From: Heterotrichella gracilis
Lineage: Eukaryota; Sar; Xanthophyceae; Tribonematales; Xanthonemataceae
DNA length: 64,000 nt
Assembly: GCA_032358255.1 (NCBI GenBank)
Contig: JAULBX010019522.1
Location: 18,308-82,307, forward strand
Reading direction: 5' to 3'
The translations under genes and the position numbers were made by a program. The notes under the pieces are model-generated. The model saw nothing but the letters and a program-made list of their open reading frames with translations, ran no database searches and was not told the origin of the DNA. Below are positions 1-10,057 of this stretch, in pieces (the stretch's first letter is position 1; the number at the start of each line of letters is the position of its first letter).

Positions 1-91
1 GGGTGAACACAGCCGTTTGGGACAAAGTGATTGTGACGAGGCCCTTTGCGGTTTGCTGCCGAGACTCACTGCTGGGTGTCCCTGTGTGCAG

Positions 92-3000
92 ACCATGCAG
101 TGCTCGGCCTTCCTTGCTGGAGCCCTGAAGAGCAAGCTCATCAAGTACGCTTCACTGACACTGTGCACTACATTCCGCAACTTTTCCTAAAAGTTACCGC
201 CACAGAAAGCACCCGCAGTTGCCACACAGAATGCACCCACCGCCCCGCCCGTTATAGGGTTTAGGGGCTAAGGGTCTAGGGCACGGTAAGAAGGTACCTC
301 TAATACCTGTTAGAGCGGTCCACCCTAGGTAGTACAGGCCCCCTCGTGTAGCATTTTAACTTGAGGCAGTTCTTCATGTGTGCACTTGGGGGGTGCAACC
401 CACCAAAACCTCTGTCCACCCAGTCACACACATCCCACCCATACTCTGCCCCTGGCCCACCTCCCCACAACCGCCACCACCACCCACAGGCGCGTGCTCA
501 TCATCGCTTAACTCTAAATCCTAAACCTCAAACCCCATCCGCAGGCGCGCCCTCATCATCGCCCCCAAGACCCTGCTGGCCCACTGGGTGAAGGAGCTTG
601 CGGTGTGCGGGCTGAGGGGGAGCGTGTACGAGTACTATGGGAGCAACACAAACGAGAGGTGGGAGTGGGCAGTGTGTGTGTTTTTGCGTCAGGGCACAAA
701 GCCAGGTACCAAATTTGGTACATCAGACGTGTGAGGTAAAATGGCTGGCTATACCGGTTTCGGCCCCGCCACGGGGCCTCATCAGTAGCCTTTGAAATGC
801 AAGATCTGGGTGCCCCGAAAGGCATCTGAGAATTTCTACTGATGGGATACGAACCTGAGACCTTCCACCGCGAGGGTGTCCGATCGTACCACTGGATCAG
901 TGGGGTTATCATCACTGTATCGGGAGTAATTAATTTCCGATATATGGTTTTTACCTCACGAATTTAGCGTTGGGGGTGCACTCCCTCAGCGCCAAAGCTG
1001 ACCGCTCCCAGGTCGGACTTTTGGTCCCCACCTGGTCACCAAGGGATTTCGGCTAAGCACCGTTCCCAGATGAGAAACAAACACAGAATTTCAAGGGAAA
1101 AACATACACAAATAAAAAGCATTTCGGTAGTGTGCCCTGAAAATTTAGTCTTTAGTGCTGCTGACCACATATGGCATGGTGCTGCACAACATGCCCGTAA
1201 TAGCGGACCATGCTTTTTTGTCACTAAATCGTCAACTGTGGAATTGCAAAACATGCCCATCAAAATTGGATCAACCAATTGTTCACGCAAGAAAAGAACT
1301 CTTCTACTTTGTCAACCCTTTGCACCCAGCGATTGTCCGCTGGAGGAATGCTGCATTTCCCCCCTCATTACTGATAATATGTAATAATTACCCTCCCAGG
1401 GATTGTGCGCTGGGGATGCTCTTCAAGCACGGCGGTGTGCTGCTGACCACCTACGGCATGGTGCTGCACAACGTGGGCAGCCTGTCAGACAGGGCTATGT
1501 ACAACAGGTGGAGCAGGGACAAGGGGGGGGAGCTGGTGTGGGACTGGATGGTGCTGGATGAGGTGGGTGGGGTGTGTGGGAGTGGTGGGTGTGGAGGTGA
1601 TGGGGGGTGGGGGGTGGTTATGGATGGCGCTCGATGAGGTGGGGTGGTGGGGGCGGAGCTGGTGTGTGACCGGGTGCTGTTGGATTGTGGTGGTTCAACT
1701 GCCTGCACTTCCTGGGTACACTCTCCGTTCCCTCAGCTTTGTGGAATGTGCATCCATGGATTTCTGCACATTGAACGCCAAATTCCATTTGACCCCAAAA
1801 TTGACCCTTCCCTCACATGCGCCTTTTGATCTCTCCCCCCCTGCCATTCCCTCCCCAGGGCCACAAGGTGAAGAACCCCAAAACCCAGCTTGTGCAGAAG
1901 CTGGTGCGCATCCCCGTGGGGGTGCGCCTGGTCATCACCGGGACTCCAATCCAGAACAACCTCATGGAGATGCACACGCTGTTCGACTTTGCAAACCCGG
2001 TAGGGCAAGAACCCTAAACGTTGTTGGCCAAAACCCTAAACCATTTTTCCACCGACTTTGCAAACCCGGTAGGGCAACAACCCTTCACCTTGAGTTTTAG
2101 GCCTGGACCTAGGATGAACAAACAAAGATCCCGTAGATAAAAAACCCAAATTGACTGCTAGTGCAGAAGCTGGTGGACTCGAGGACTCGAGGACTCCCAT
2201 TTAGAACAGCCTGATAATAATGCACATGCTCGGATTTACCACATTCAATTCCCATATCTGATTACATCCAATTTCTGGTCGAATCCCAGGGCCTGCTTGG
2301 GGATGCGCGTGACTTCAAGGTCTCTTTTGAGAAGCCCATCACTCGCGGGAACGACCGGCATGCCCCGCAGCGTGTGCAGGCAGTGGGGGCGGGGCGGGCC
2401 GATCAGCTAAGACGCACCATCGCTCCCTTCTTCCTGCGCAGGGAGAAGAAGGAGGTGCTGGGGGGAGGCAGGTGGGTGGTGGTGGTGGTGGTGGTGGCGG
2501 TGGTGTGAGGCGGGGGGGCAGGTGGGCGGTGGTGGTGGTGGTGCCTGGTGGTGTTATAAACACCTAGCCTGATTGGATTAGTTTGGGTCTGGCAGTGCCC
2601 TGGTAGATCATCGTCTGTGGAATACCCTAGTCATGTTTCTGCTGCGGCTCACCATCGCGCCCTCTTTCCTGCGGAGAGGAAGGAGGGGGTGCTGCGGGGA
2701 GGGAGGGGGAGGGGGCATGCAGTCTGATAGCATTGAAGCAGAGTGTTACCCGGCGCTGTGCATAACATCCACACCCCCCCATCCACCCACATTTTCCCTC
2801 CCCGTTATGTAGCACCACAACCCCCACCCTTGCGGTAGGCGGCATCGACCCCCCACCTACTGCCGGGGCTCCTCATGCCTCCTCCTCCTCCGCCCCCCGG
2901 CCCCAAGCCATGGGCCACAAGAACGACCTCATTGTGTGGCTGCGCCTCAAGCCCATGCAGCAGCGCATCTACCAGGTGCGTGGGGGAACCAAACTTAAAC

Positions 3001-6000
3001 CCTAAACCCTAAACCTTTAACCCTACACAAACCATGAGCCACAAGAACGACCTTGTCGTGTGGCTGCGATTCAAACGCATGCAGCAGCGCATCTACCAGG
3101 TGAAAGGGAACCAGACATAAAACCCTAAACCCTTAGCCCTACATCGCAAGGCGTGTGGCAACCGATTGGTCGGCCGATCAGTGCGGCCATGGGCATGCAA
3201 CCCTGTGCACCACTGGTTAATTGTGGCGTGTTTTCCATCCACTCACCGCCACCCTGCAGGCGTTCCTTTCCTCCGATGCCGTCAAGGCTGCCCTCAACCG
3301 CACCAAATCCGCACTTGCTGCGCTCACTGTGCTCAAGAAGGTGTGCGATCACCCAGCACTGCTCAGTGGGAGGGCTGCGCGCCTGGTGGTGGCGGGAGGT
3401 GGGTGGGTGGTTGGGGGGGGGATGCGGGGGCGATGATGAGCTCAACCAGTCGTGCGCACTGTGAACACCTGCAGTTTTTTTATGGCTTGATTGTTGTTTA
3501 TTATGTACATCTTTTAATTGATATTTTAGATGTGGGTTTTCATCCTGCAGAAGTACACGCAGGTCTGCGCTCAGCCTGGCTCAGCCTCGCCAGTTGATTA
3601 TGTCCTGGCGTTGCTCATACCATTCTAAACCATGATGTTGAAATCACAAACCTGAAGCCCTACGCCCGCTCACTACCCGGACTCCCACCCCCCCCAATGC
3701 AGCCAAAAAGAAGGCGGCGCGCGGCAAGGGGGGAGGCCATTACAGCGATGAAGACGAGGAGGAAATCGACACCGACAGTGACAGCAGTGGGGATTCGGGG
3801 TGGCACCAAGGAGGGGGCCAGCGGGGTGGTGCAGGGGGGGCACCGTCAGGGTGGCCCAAAGGGGAGGAAGGGGAGGAGAGCGACGCCGCGTGGGCTGAGT
3901 GGGCTGAGGCAGGGGGGGTGGAGGAGCAGCTGCTGGGGGAGTTGCGGCAGAGGGGTGGGTGGTGGGGAGGGAGTGGGAAGGGAAGGGTGGTGGTGGGGGG
4001 GGTGTGGTATTTGAAAATAATGCATGAATCCTAAACCCTAAATCTAAATTCTACACCAAGGCCTCCCTGCACCTTGAATCTGGAGCCCCGCTCTGGTACA
4101 TGCCTGCGCCCTAAACCCTAAAACCTTTACACCCCCTGCAGGCGCCGATGCCTCCTGCAAAACCGCGTTTGTGCTTTCCCTGCTGACTGACCTGGTGGGG
4201 CGGGGCCACCGCACGCTCATAATCAGCCAGAGCCGCCTCTTCCTGCCCTCATCCCAACCCTTGATGCCCTCCCTAAACCCTGATGACCTAACCCAACATG
4301 CTCAAAAACCCTGCAGGTGCCGATGCCTCCTGCAAGACCGCCTTTGTGCTTTCCCTGCTGACTGATCTAGTGGGGCGGGGCCATCGCACCCTCATCTTCA
4401 GCCAGAGCCGCCTGATGCTGGATGTGCTTGAGGCTGCGGTGGGGGTGCGGGGGTGGCGCTGCCTGCGCATCGACGGGGGGGTGGCCAGTGCAGAGGAGCG
4501 GCAGGTGGGTGGTGGCGGTGGTGGTGGGGGGTGGGGGCTGCCTGCTCATAGGCAAGGGGGTGGCTGGTAGGGAGGAGTGGGTGGTGGTTGTGTGGCGAGT
4601 TCAATGTGGTGAGAATTGGGTGGATGCTGGATTAGAGCGGGGGCGCGCTGCATTTTTCTTGGCCTCTGCATATCTCCCCTCCCAATACCACACATTTTCA
4701 ACGAGGGTGCGTTGCTTTTCTTTTTCTTAGCCTCTGCATATGTATATGCCCACATTTACCCTCCCCTCTACCCTTGCAGGCGCGTGTGCAGCGGTTCCCA
4801 ACCGCCCCCTCCATATGCCCCCAATTCAGTTTTAAGCCCCAACATATTCAACCGCCTTTTCTTCCTTGCAGGCGCGCGTGCAGCGGTTCCAGACCGATTC
4901 CTCCATCCCCCTGTTCCTGCTGACCACACAAGTGGGGGGCCTGGGCCTGACCCTCACAGCCGCAGACAGGTGCGTGCATGGTGGTGGATGGTGGGTGGAG
5001 GCGTGGGAAGGGGGCATGTGAGAAGTGGCGGTGGTGGTGGTGGTGGTAGCAGTGGTGGTGGTGGTGGTGGGTAGTGTCCCCTCTATATCCCCCTGTTCCT
5101 GCTCACCACACAAGTGGGGGGCCTGGGCCTGACCTTGACGGCGGCGGACAGGTGGGTGCATGCTGGTGGGTGGTGGGTGGAGGCGTGGGGAGGGTGCATG
5201 TGCGGTTAATGTGAGAAGTGGAGGTGGTGGTGGTGGTGGTAGTGGTAGTGGTGGTGGTGGTGGTGGTGGGTAGTGTCCCCTCTATCCCGTTGTTCGTGCT
5301 CACTACTCAACTGGGGGGCCTGGGCCTGACCCTGACGGCGGCAGACAGGTGGGTGCGGGGTGGTGGGGCTGGGGATGAGGATGGGGTGGGTGGTGGTGGT
5401 GGCTGCCGTGGCTGCCATGTGCTCTTGTGAGTGGCGGTGGTGGTTTAGATGGTGGTGGTGGGGGGTTGGTAGTGGTGTGTGTGACAACAGGTTTTCCCTT
5501 GCAATGCCCTGGAATTAAACTGAATTAACAACACATTAGGCTACGCTGGTTGGGACATTTAGGACGTTTATCAGACAATAGGGTTCCTAAATGTCTGATG
5601 TTTGGTAGGGTAGAGGGGGCAAAGGGGGTAGGTAAGCCAAGGGCCACATGGGCTGACTTACTCCAGCAGGACCAAAGTCGCGTGGGATCAATGAGTGGTT
5701 CAAACAGTGCCAGGATAGAGCTGCGTGGCGCCGCATATGCAAGACCGACTGCTAATTTGGTTGTATTGCTGGAATGCATGTAACTAACTAACTAACTAAC
5801 AATCAACACATTTTACCTCCCCTTGCAGGGTGATCATAATTGACCCCTCGTGGAACCCGTCCAATGACAACCAGAGCGTGGACAGGGCGTACCGCATAGG
5901 ACAAACCAGGTGCGCAAAACCCTGAACTCTGGATACCAAAACCCTAAACGCGTGCGTATACAGTTCGTACACATATGGCAAACCAGGTGCGCAAAACCCT

Positions 6001-9000
6001 AAAACCCTGGACTCGTATACCCCAAAAGGAGTACGTGTACAGGGCGTACGCGTTGGGAAACCAGGTGCGCAAAACCCTTACCCCTGGACAGCTGAACCCT
6101 AAAGGAGTAAGTATACGCGGCGTACTGGAGTGGCCAAACCAAGTGCACAAACCCCTACATACGCCAGAGCGTACCGGTTGCCCTTGTCACAACCATCCAT
6201 CCAAAAGTGGAGGTTTACAAAAACCCTAAGAACCCTACTCCCTCTTTCAGGGACGTGGTTGTATACCGGCTGATCACGTGTGGCACTGTTGAAGAGAAGA
6301 CCCATGGCCCTTGGCAAAACCCTAATTGGGTCATTGTAAACCCTTAACAGAGTGTGAAAGAACTCGAGCCCTTATTGTGGATTAGAAAACCCCTAGAAGC
6401 ATTCAAATATTTCCATTATAATCACTCCATTATAACCACAAAGCCCTAAGAATTCTACTCCTCCATTCAGGGATGTTGTTGTGTACCGGCTGATCACGTG
6501 TGGGACTGTTGAGGAGAAGATCTACCGGCGCCAGGTGTTCAAGGGGGGCCTGTCAAAGAGCGGGACGGAGGAGGGGGTGCAATTCAAGTACTTTGGGTAC
6601 TCGGTGAGTCTCGGGTGGAGGGTGGAAATATTACGAGAATGACACTTCATTTAAGATGCGTGTTTGCAGACAGGGGGGAAGGGCACGCAGGCGTAGGGTT
6701 TAGGATTGAGAAAAAACGTGTGTTATACTTGGGTGGCAGAGTAGGAGGCGGGATATACAACTACAGGGTGGGGGCTGCTTGCTGTTTAATGGGCTGGAGC
6801 AGCGCTTGTTGAGTGTTTCGCGGACTTGGTGAAGCAGGGTGGAAAAGAATGGGTTGTTTGGATGGTTTGTTTTGATGTGCAGGTGCCTGTTGTGCCTCAG
6901 CTTTTCTCCAGAATTTATGCCCCAAACCCTATGCAGGAGCTGGCTGACTCCTCCAGGGTTTCCCTTTGCCACCCTGAACTCTATGACCAAACCTTAAACC
7001 CCATGCAGGACCTGGCTGACCTCTTTAGGGTTTCCCCCGAGGGACTGCTGCGCTCCGCCACCCCGCGCCAGCTCCATGCCCAGCACTCCTAAACCCTAAC
7101 CCCCCTACCCCAAACCCTGTGCAGGATTTGGCTGACCTTTTTAGGGTTTCCCCGGAGGACCTGCTGCGCTCCGCCACCCAGCGCCAGCTCCATGCCCAGC
7201 ACGCAAGCCAGCGGGTGGCATCGCCTGAGGTAGTGGAACACATCGCGTTCCTGGAGGGGCAGGAGGGGTGCGCAGGTGCGCCGGGAAACCCTAAAACCCT
7301 ACTAATGGGTGCACCCTGAAACCCTGTGTAGGCGTGAGTGACCACAACCTGCTCTTCACCCTAAACCCTAAGCCCTTATGATGATACACCCTAAACCCTG
7401 AACCCTTATGATGATACACCATAATCCCTGCTGAAGGGTACACTAAAACCCTGTGCAGGTGTGAGCGACCACGACCTCCTCTTCACGCAGCAAGCTCCTC
7501 CAGACCCCGACTGTGAGGAAAGCGACCACGTCCACATCCCACCCGCTCGCAGCTCGAACCAGCATTACGGTGCGCTGGCCGGGGCTCAACCCTGTGTTGG
7601 TTAGTTGCTGCAAAGCTGCTAGATGAGCGGTCCACGGTAGATGCACAGTCCTGTGCAGCGTTGCACACCCGTGTACGCCTTGCGCCACCAGTTCCGCCTT
7701 CGACCCTAAACCCTAAATGCAGCAAATGCCACTGCAAAGCCGCCCGCTCACATCCCCAGCCGTGCTCAAGTGGCGAGGCAGGGCACTGGCATTCCATCAC
7801 CATCCACCATCCACGGCTAAGGACCCCTATTTCTTTGGCTCAGGCTCCGGTGTTCCAAAACCATCCACGGCTAATGACCCCTGTTTCTTTGGTCGCATTC
7901 CCAAACCATTCACAGCTAATGACCTGTGTTCCTTTCGCCACAGCCGGAGCCGACTTGCTGCCATTCTATAACCCTAAACCCTAAATCATTTAAGATTAAT
8001 GACCTGTGTTTCAGCCTAAACAATTTAAGAGTAATGACCTGTGTTTCACTCCCCGCAGCTGGAGCCGACATGCTGGCCGATGCCTTTGCGCGCTCGGTCA
8101 ACCTGGTGCCGCCAGGTGGCGCCAAGCAGCGCTTGGACCCGGTAGCAGAGGGGCACAGGTAGGGACTCGATGGAAACCCTAAACCGCTGCTCTAGGTGTA
8201 GGCCCGCCGCCTGGCATCGCTTGGACCCAGCATGAGCCTAAACCGTACAACCTAAATTTGGGGTTTCCATGGGTTCCTATATGCTGCCTATACCTTACAA
8301 CCTAGATTTGGGCATGCCGCAATACACCGCAATACAATAATTTTGTACAGTTTATTGTTACTTTGCAGTATTGACTGCAGGATGTCTTTACTGTGTGCGG
8401 GACACAGTTGGCCCGACTGGCTGAGGTTGAGCATTCTCCTGCCAAACGTGCCATGGCAGCTAAACCCTTAACTGAGACCTGTTGCGCCAGGAGACCCTGA
8501 TCCCTAAATTCTGCGCACGGGATGGAAACTTGCCGCCCACGGCGTGTAAGTTTCCAGTGCCCTGTGTATTTGCAAAGCAGTGCTCTGCGCACTCAAACCA
8601 CCAACACCTAGTTGTTCCTGTGTGCAGGACACAGGCGGCGCGCCTGGCGGAGCTTGAGCGGTCCCTTGCCAAGCAGCGTGGCATGGCAGCCAACAGGAAG
8701 CTGGTGGAGCAGCTGCCGGACAAGGGGGAAAAGATACGGGGCACGATAGAGACGCTGGAGGTGGGTGCTGTGGAGGGTGAAGGGTTTGAGCTAGGGTTTT
8801 GAGCTAGGGGTGAGGGGTGGCAGAGGGTAGGCCCGTGTCTAGTACCCATTGTATCAAGCCATTACCTTACCCTCGTCTTAGCCTTACGTTGTGCGGCTAA
8901 CCCTTCGCCTGTCACCCCTTGGCTGTCCAGGCGGAGGTGTCAATCTCTGAATTACCTAAAGGGTATTACCCCACACGTCAAACCTAACCCAACCCTTTTT

Positions 9001-10057
9001 GGCTCGCCTGGTTTATGCATTAACACCCCTGCTATTACCCTTACCCTCTGCGGCGAACCCTCACCCAACCCTCCGTTGCTCACCAGGCGGAGGTGGCATT
9101 GCTACAGAGCCAGCTGGCGGCAGCTGGTGGTGGTGGTGGTGGTGGTGGTGGTGTGGATGTGGGGCGCCAGCAGCCACCATCCACCACTGGTGGCAGCACC
9201 ACCGCCACAGCCACCACCACTGCCGTCACCCCCACTGGAACCACCACCAGCACCAGGCATAGTGCTGCCCCCACGTCCACCACCACCACTCGCACCCCCC
9301 CCACTACCACCACCACCACCACGCACACCGCCCCCACTATTACCACAACCCGCACCGGCACAACCAGCACCACCACCACCGCCGCCCCCTCTACCACCAC
9401 CACCACCACGCACATCCGCCCCACCACCACCCGCTCCGGCACGACCACCACCACCAGCAGCACCGGCACCACCCCCACCGCCACCACCACCACCAGCAGC
9501 AGTACCACCAGCAGCAGGACGGCGGCTGAACAGAGGGGGGCAAGGGTAGTGGGTGGATCAAACCTGGAACCTCTCACGAGGGGATCCAACCCGGGACCTT
9601 ATGCGTCCACAGCAGGTGCTGCCCATGCTAATACACATGCGGATGGGCGGGGCAGGCGGCCGCTGGCAGAGGCCAATCAGCGCGAGGTGGATCCACCTGG
9701 GTCGAGTGCCGCCAGGTGTCAGGCACTGGGTGCGGGCGAGGTGGCGCATGCCGCGGGGAAGTATAATAAGGTTTTGGAGAAGTACCGGCGGGAGAAGGAG
9801 CTGGGGTTTCCCAAGGGCAACAAGGATGAGGTGCGTGCAAAACCTCAATCTGGAAACTCTAAAGATGACAGGATGGAAGTGTGCACACAGCTTTGAACAC
9901 TAATACGGTAGGCTAGATTGAGACCCCTCCCTTGTGCATAGGTGTTCCGACCCTTACCCTCTCTCCTCCTGCGCAGCTCAAGGCCGCCCTGCTGGCCTAC
10001 CACAACCACCTGCAGTCACTGAAGCAGCGGGAGGCGGTGCCAGGGGGGAGTACCTGA
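92..10057 (+). CDS. CHR24: SNF2-family DNA-dependent ATPase, CHR24/ERCC6L-like (5' end outside window)
   Basis: ATP-driven DNA translocase or chromatin remodeller of the plant CHR24 / animal ERCC6L type, nuclear by family. Eighteen phase-consistent exons: 92-144, 545-658, 1400-1562, 1859-1999, 2290-2470, 2813-2975, 3260-3398, 3703-3954, 4317-4503, 4872-4969, 5829-5909, 6471-6603, 7125-7275, 7459-7569, 8059-8158, 8628-8760, 9087-9830, 9977-10057 (TGA), about 1007 residues. The first codon is the Thr of Walker A (GKT). Motifs seen: RALIIAPKTLLAHW (Ia), LDEGH (II, split by an intron; DEGH as in CHR24), TGTPIQNN (III), TLIFSQSRLMLDVLE (IV), TTQVGGLGLTLTAADR (V), QSVDRAYRIGQTR (VI). An acidic linker (SDEDEEEIDTDSD) lies before motif IV. 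The C-terminal exon 9087-9830 carries a Thr/Gly-rich insert unlike the family and then a basic helix (KVLEKYRREKEL). Start codon and upstream exons are outside the window. The 9087-9830 exon may hide an unseen intron. Confidence 0.93.
747..790 (-). ncRNA. Type I hammerhead ribozyme (self-cleaving RNA) candidate
   Basis: Reading the minus strand from 790: stem I strand GGCTA (790-786), core CTGATGA (785-779), stem II GGCCCC (778-773) with loop GTGGC and GGGGCC (767-762), core GAAA (761-758), then CCGGTA (757-752) and the second stem I strand TAGCC (751-747). All core bases match the hammerhead consensus and the 6-bp stem II is perfect. Stem III would be the self-complementary ACCGGT, too short for a hairpin but able to pair between two molecules, as in double hammerheads of retroelements. 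The cleavage triplet would be GUA, between 752 and 751. It lies antisense in the second intron of the CHR24 gene. Confidence 0.72.
747..915 (-). mobile_element. tRNA-derived SINE-like element carrying the hammerhead
   Basis: On the minus strand about 55 bases upstream of the ribozyme is a tRNA-like stretch (plus 845-910). An A-box-like TGATCCAGTGG lies inside a D-arm with a perfect GATC/GATC stem. About 35 bases on is a B-box-like GGTTCGTATCC, one mismatch from GGTTCGANTCC. The spacing fits an internal Pol III promoter. The anticodon and acceptor stems are not well formed, so this is not a functional tRNA gene. The ends of the element are not defined, and no target duplication or tail was seen. 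Confidence 0.5.
1155..1352 (+). repeat. Decayed copies of CHR24 exon 3 inside the preceding intron
   Basis: 1155-1190 repeats exon positions 1436-1471 (codons for VLLTTYGMVLHN) with few changes and then degenerates. 1325-1352 repeats the acceptor and start of the same exon (CCCAGCGATTGTCCGCTGG against CCCAGGGATTGTGCGCTGG at about 1394). Neither copy has a usable frame. The rest of intron 659-1399 holds the SINE-like element and nothing else recognised. Confidence 0.75.
2010..2230 (+). repeat. Decayed copies of CHR24 exon 4 in the following intron
   Basis: 2054-2075 repeats the end of the exon and its donor (GACTTTGCAAACCCGGTAGG), right after telomere-like AAACCCTAAACC. 2160-2230 repeats an internal part (GTGCAGAAGCTGGTG...ACTCCCATTTAGAACAGCCT), with a small internal GACTCGAG triplication and stop codons. 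Both read as fragments of the neighbouring exon in the same orientation. Confidence 0.75.
2640..2710 (+). repeat. Decayed copy of the end of CHR24 exon 5
   Basis: This stretch repeats positions about 2408-2470 (codons for RRTIAPFFLRREKKEVLG): CACCATCGCGCCCTCTTTCC followed by a gapped, G-rich match. It lies in the same orientation in the intron just downstream of the exon it resembles. Confidence 0.7.
2996..3125 (+). repeat. Near-complete copy of the CHR24 exon 6 tail flanked by telomere-like repeats
   Basis: 3030-3103 repeats 2907-2978, including the ATG GGC CAC AAG AAC GAC start and the CATCTACCAGGTG donor, at roughly 85-90% identity. It is preceded (2996-3025) and followed (3117-3130) by AACCCTAAACCCTAAA-type sequence. 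The unit is exon edge, donor, telomere-like repeat, exon edge, donor, telomere-like repeat. Confidence 0.82.
4137..4240 (+). repeat. Upstream copy of the start of CHR24 exon 9
   Basis: 4137-4235 repeats the acceptor and first about 95 bases of exon 4317-4503 (GCCGATGCCTCCTGCAA...), still open in frame and with its own CTGCAG acceptor. Telomere-like CTAAACCCTAAA precedes it (4020-4125). It could act as an alternative acceptor, but the family alignment needs only the downstream copy. Confidence 0.8.
4770..5350 (+). repeat. Multiple copies of the motif V exon (CHR24 exon 10) with GGT microsatellites
   Basis: The true exon is 4872-4969. Upstream, about 4775-4815 repeats its acceptor and first bases (GCGCGTGTGCAGCGGTTCC). 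Downstream, 5085-5152 and 5283-5348 each repeat its last about 65 bases, including the GCCTGGGCCTGACC core of motif V and the GACAGGTGG donor. The copies are separated by (GGT)n-rich spacers. One exon is therefore flanked by partial copies of both its edges. Confidence 0.85.
5538..5803 (+). mobile_element. 5'-truncated non-LTR retrotransposon 3' end with (CTAA)n tail and 9-bp target duplication
   Basis: The stretch translates in frame to the C-terminus of a LINE reverse-transcriptase ORF (LRWLGHLGRL, then GVGKPRATWADLL), ending GMLLECM-like and stop. It is followed by a CTAACTAACTAAC tail. The 9-bp word CAACACATT occurs at 5529-5537 just before it and at 5804-5812 just after the tail, the expected target-site duplication. 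It sits in the intron between the motif V and motif VI exons of CHR24, in the same orientation. A second fragment of the family is at 52258-52350. Confidence 0.82.
5956..6310 (+). repeat. Copies of CHR24 exon 11 end and exon 12 start with telomere-like repeats
   Basis: Around 5956-6000, 6030-6075 and 6112-6150, parts of the exon 11 tail (codons for RAYRIGQTR) and its donor recur (GGGCGTACGCGTTGGGAAAC, CCAGGTGCGCAAAACCCT), each followed by CCCTAAA-like sequence. At 6245-6305 the acceptor and start of exon 12 (GACGTGGTTGTATACCGGCT) is repeated 229 bases ahead of the exon used, then diverges and acquires stops. Confidence 0.78.
6925..7095 (+). repeat. Two upstream copies of the start of CHR24 exon 13
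   Basis: The exon begins GATTTGGCTGACCTTTTTAG at 7125. Shorter or altered copies start at about 6936 (GGAGCTGGCTGACTCCTCC) and 7008 (GACCTGGCTGACCTCTTTAG). The second runs about 80 bases to CATGCCCAGCAC before a stop and CCTAAACCCTAA. Each copy has a TGCAG acceptor. Confidence 0.8.
7328..7445 (+). repeat. Upstream copy of the start of CHR24 exon 14 and tandem telomere-like spacer
   Basis: 7331-7360 repeats the exon start (GCGTGAGTGACCACAACCTG; codons for VSDHNLLF) with a TGTAG acceptor. Two similar spacers containing CACCCTAAACCCT and CCTTATGATGATACACC (7358-7425) follow before the exon at 7459. Confidence 0.75.
7800..8057 (+). repeat. Tandem copies of the intron end and exon 15 start
   Basis: Phrases of the type ATCCACGGCTAATGACC followed by TGTTTCTTTGG recur at about 7810, 7862, 7905, 7995 and 8025. 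One copy (7918-7965) includes an acceptor and exon start (CACAGCCGGAGCCGACTTGC) matching the true exon at 8059. CCCTAAACCCTAAA lies at 7971-7987. Confidence 0.72.
8190..8475 (+). repeat. Copies of exon 15 tail and exon 16 start
   Basis: 8200-8232 resembles exon 15 positions 8108-8140 (GCCTGGCATCGCTTGGACCC). 8394-8465 resembles the acceptor and first about 70 bases of exon 16 at 8621-8695 (GGACACAGTTGGCCCGACTG), with indels and stops. A further short copy, of the exon 17 start (CCAGGCGGAGGTGTCAATCT), is at 8926-8945. Confidence 0.7.
9123..9535 (+). repeat. GGT/CCA triplet low-complexity tract inside the CHR24 C-terminal exon
   Basis: A (GGT)10 run at about 9123-9155 is followed by nearly 350 bases of CCACCA-type sequence. 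In the gene frame it encodes Gly then a Thr/Ser-rich tract. The other forward frame is Pro-rich and the antisense frames Val- or Gly-rich, all open. These are by-products of triplet composition, not extra genes. Confidence 0.85.

Noticed and set aside
845-915. A functional tRNA gene on the minus strand
   Set aside because: The D-arm and B box are tRNA-like, but no paired acceptor stem and no standard anticodon stem-loop can be drawn. Called as SINE-like instead.
9076-9589. Overlapping long ORFs (Pro-rich on +, Val-rich and Gly-rich on -) over the CCA/GGT tract
   Set aside because: They arise from triplet composition. Only the Thr-rich frame continues into helical sequence that fits the CHR24 C-terminus.
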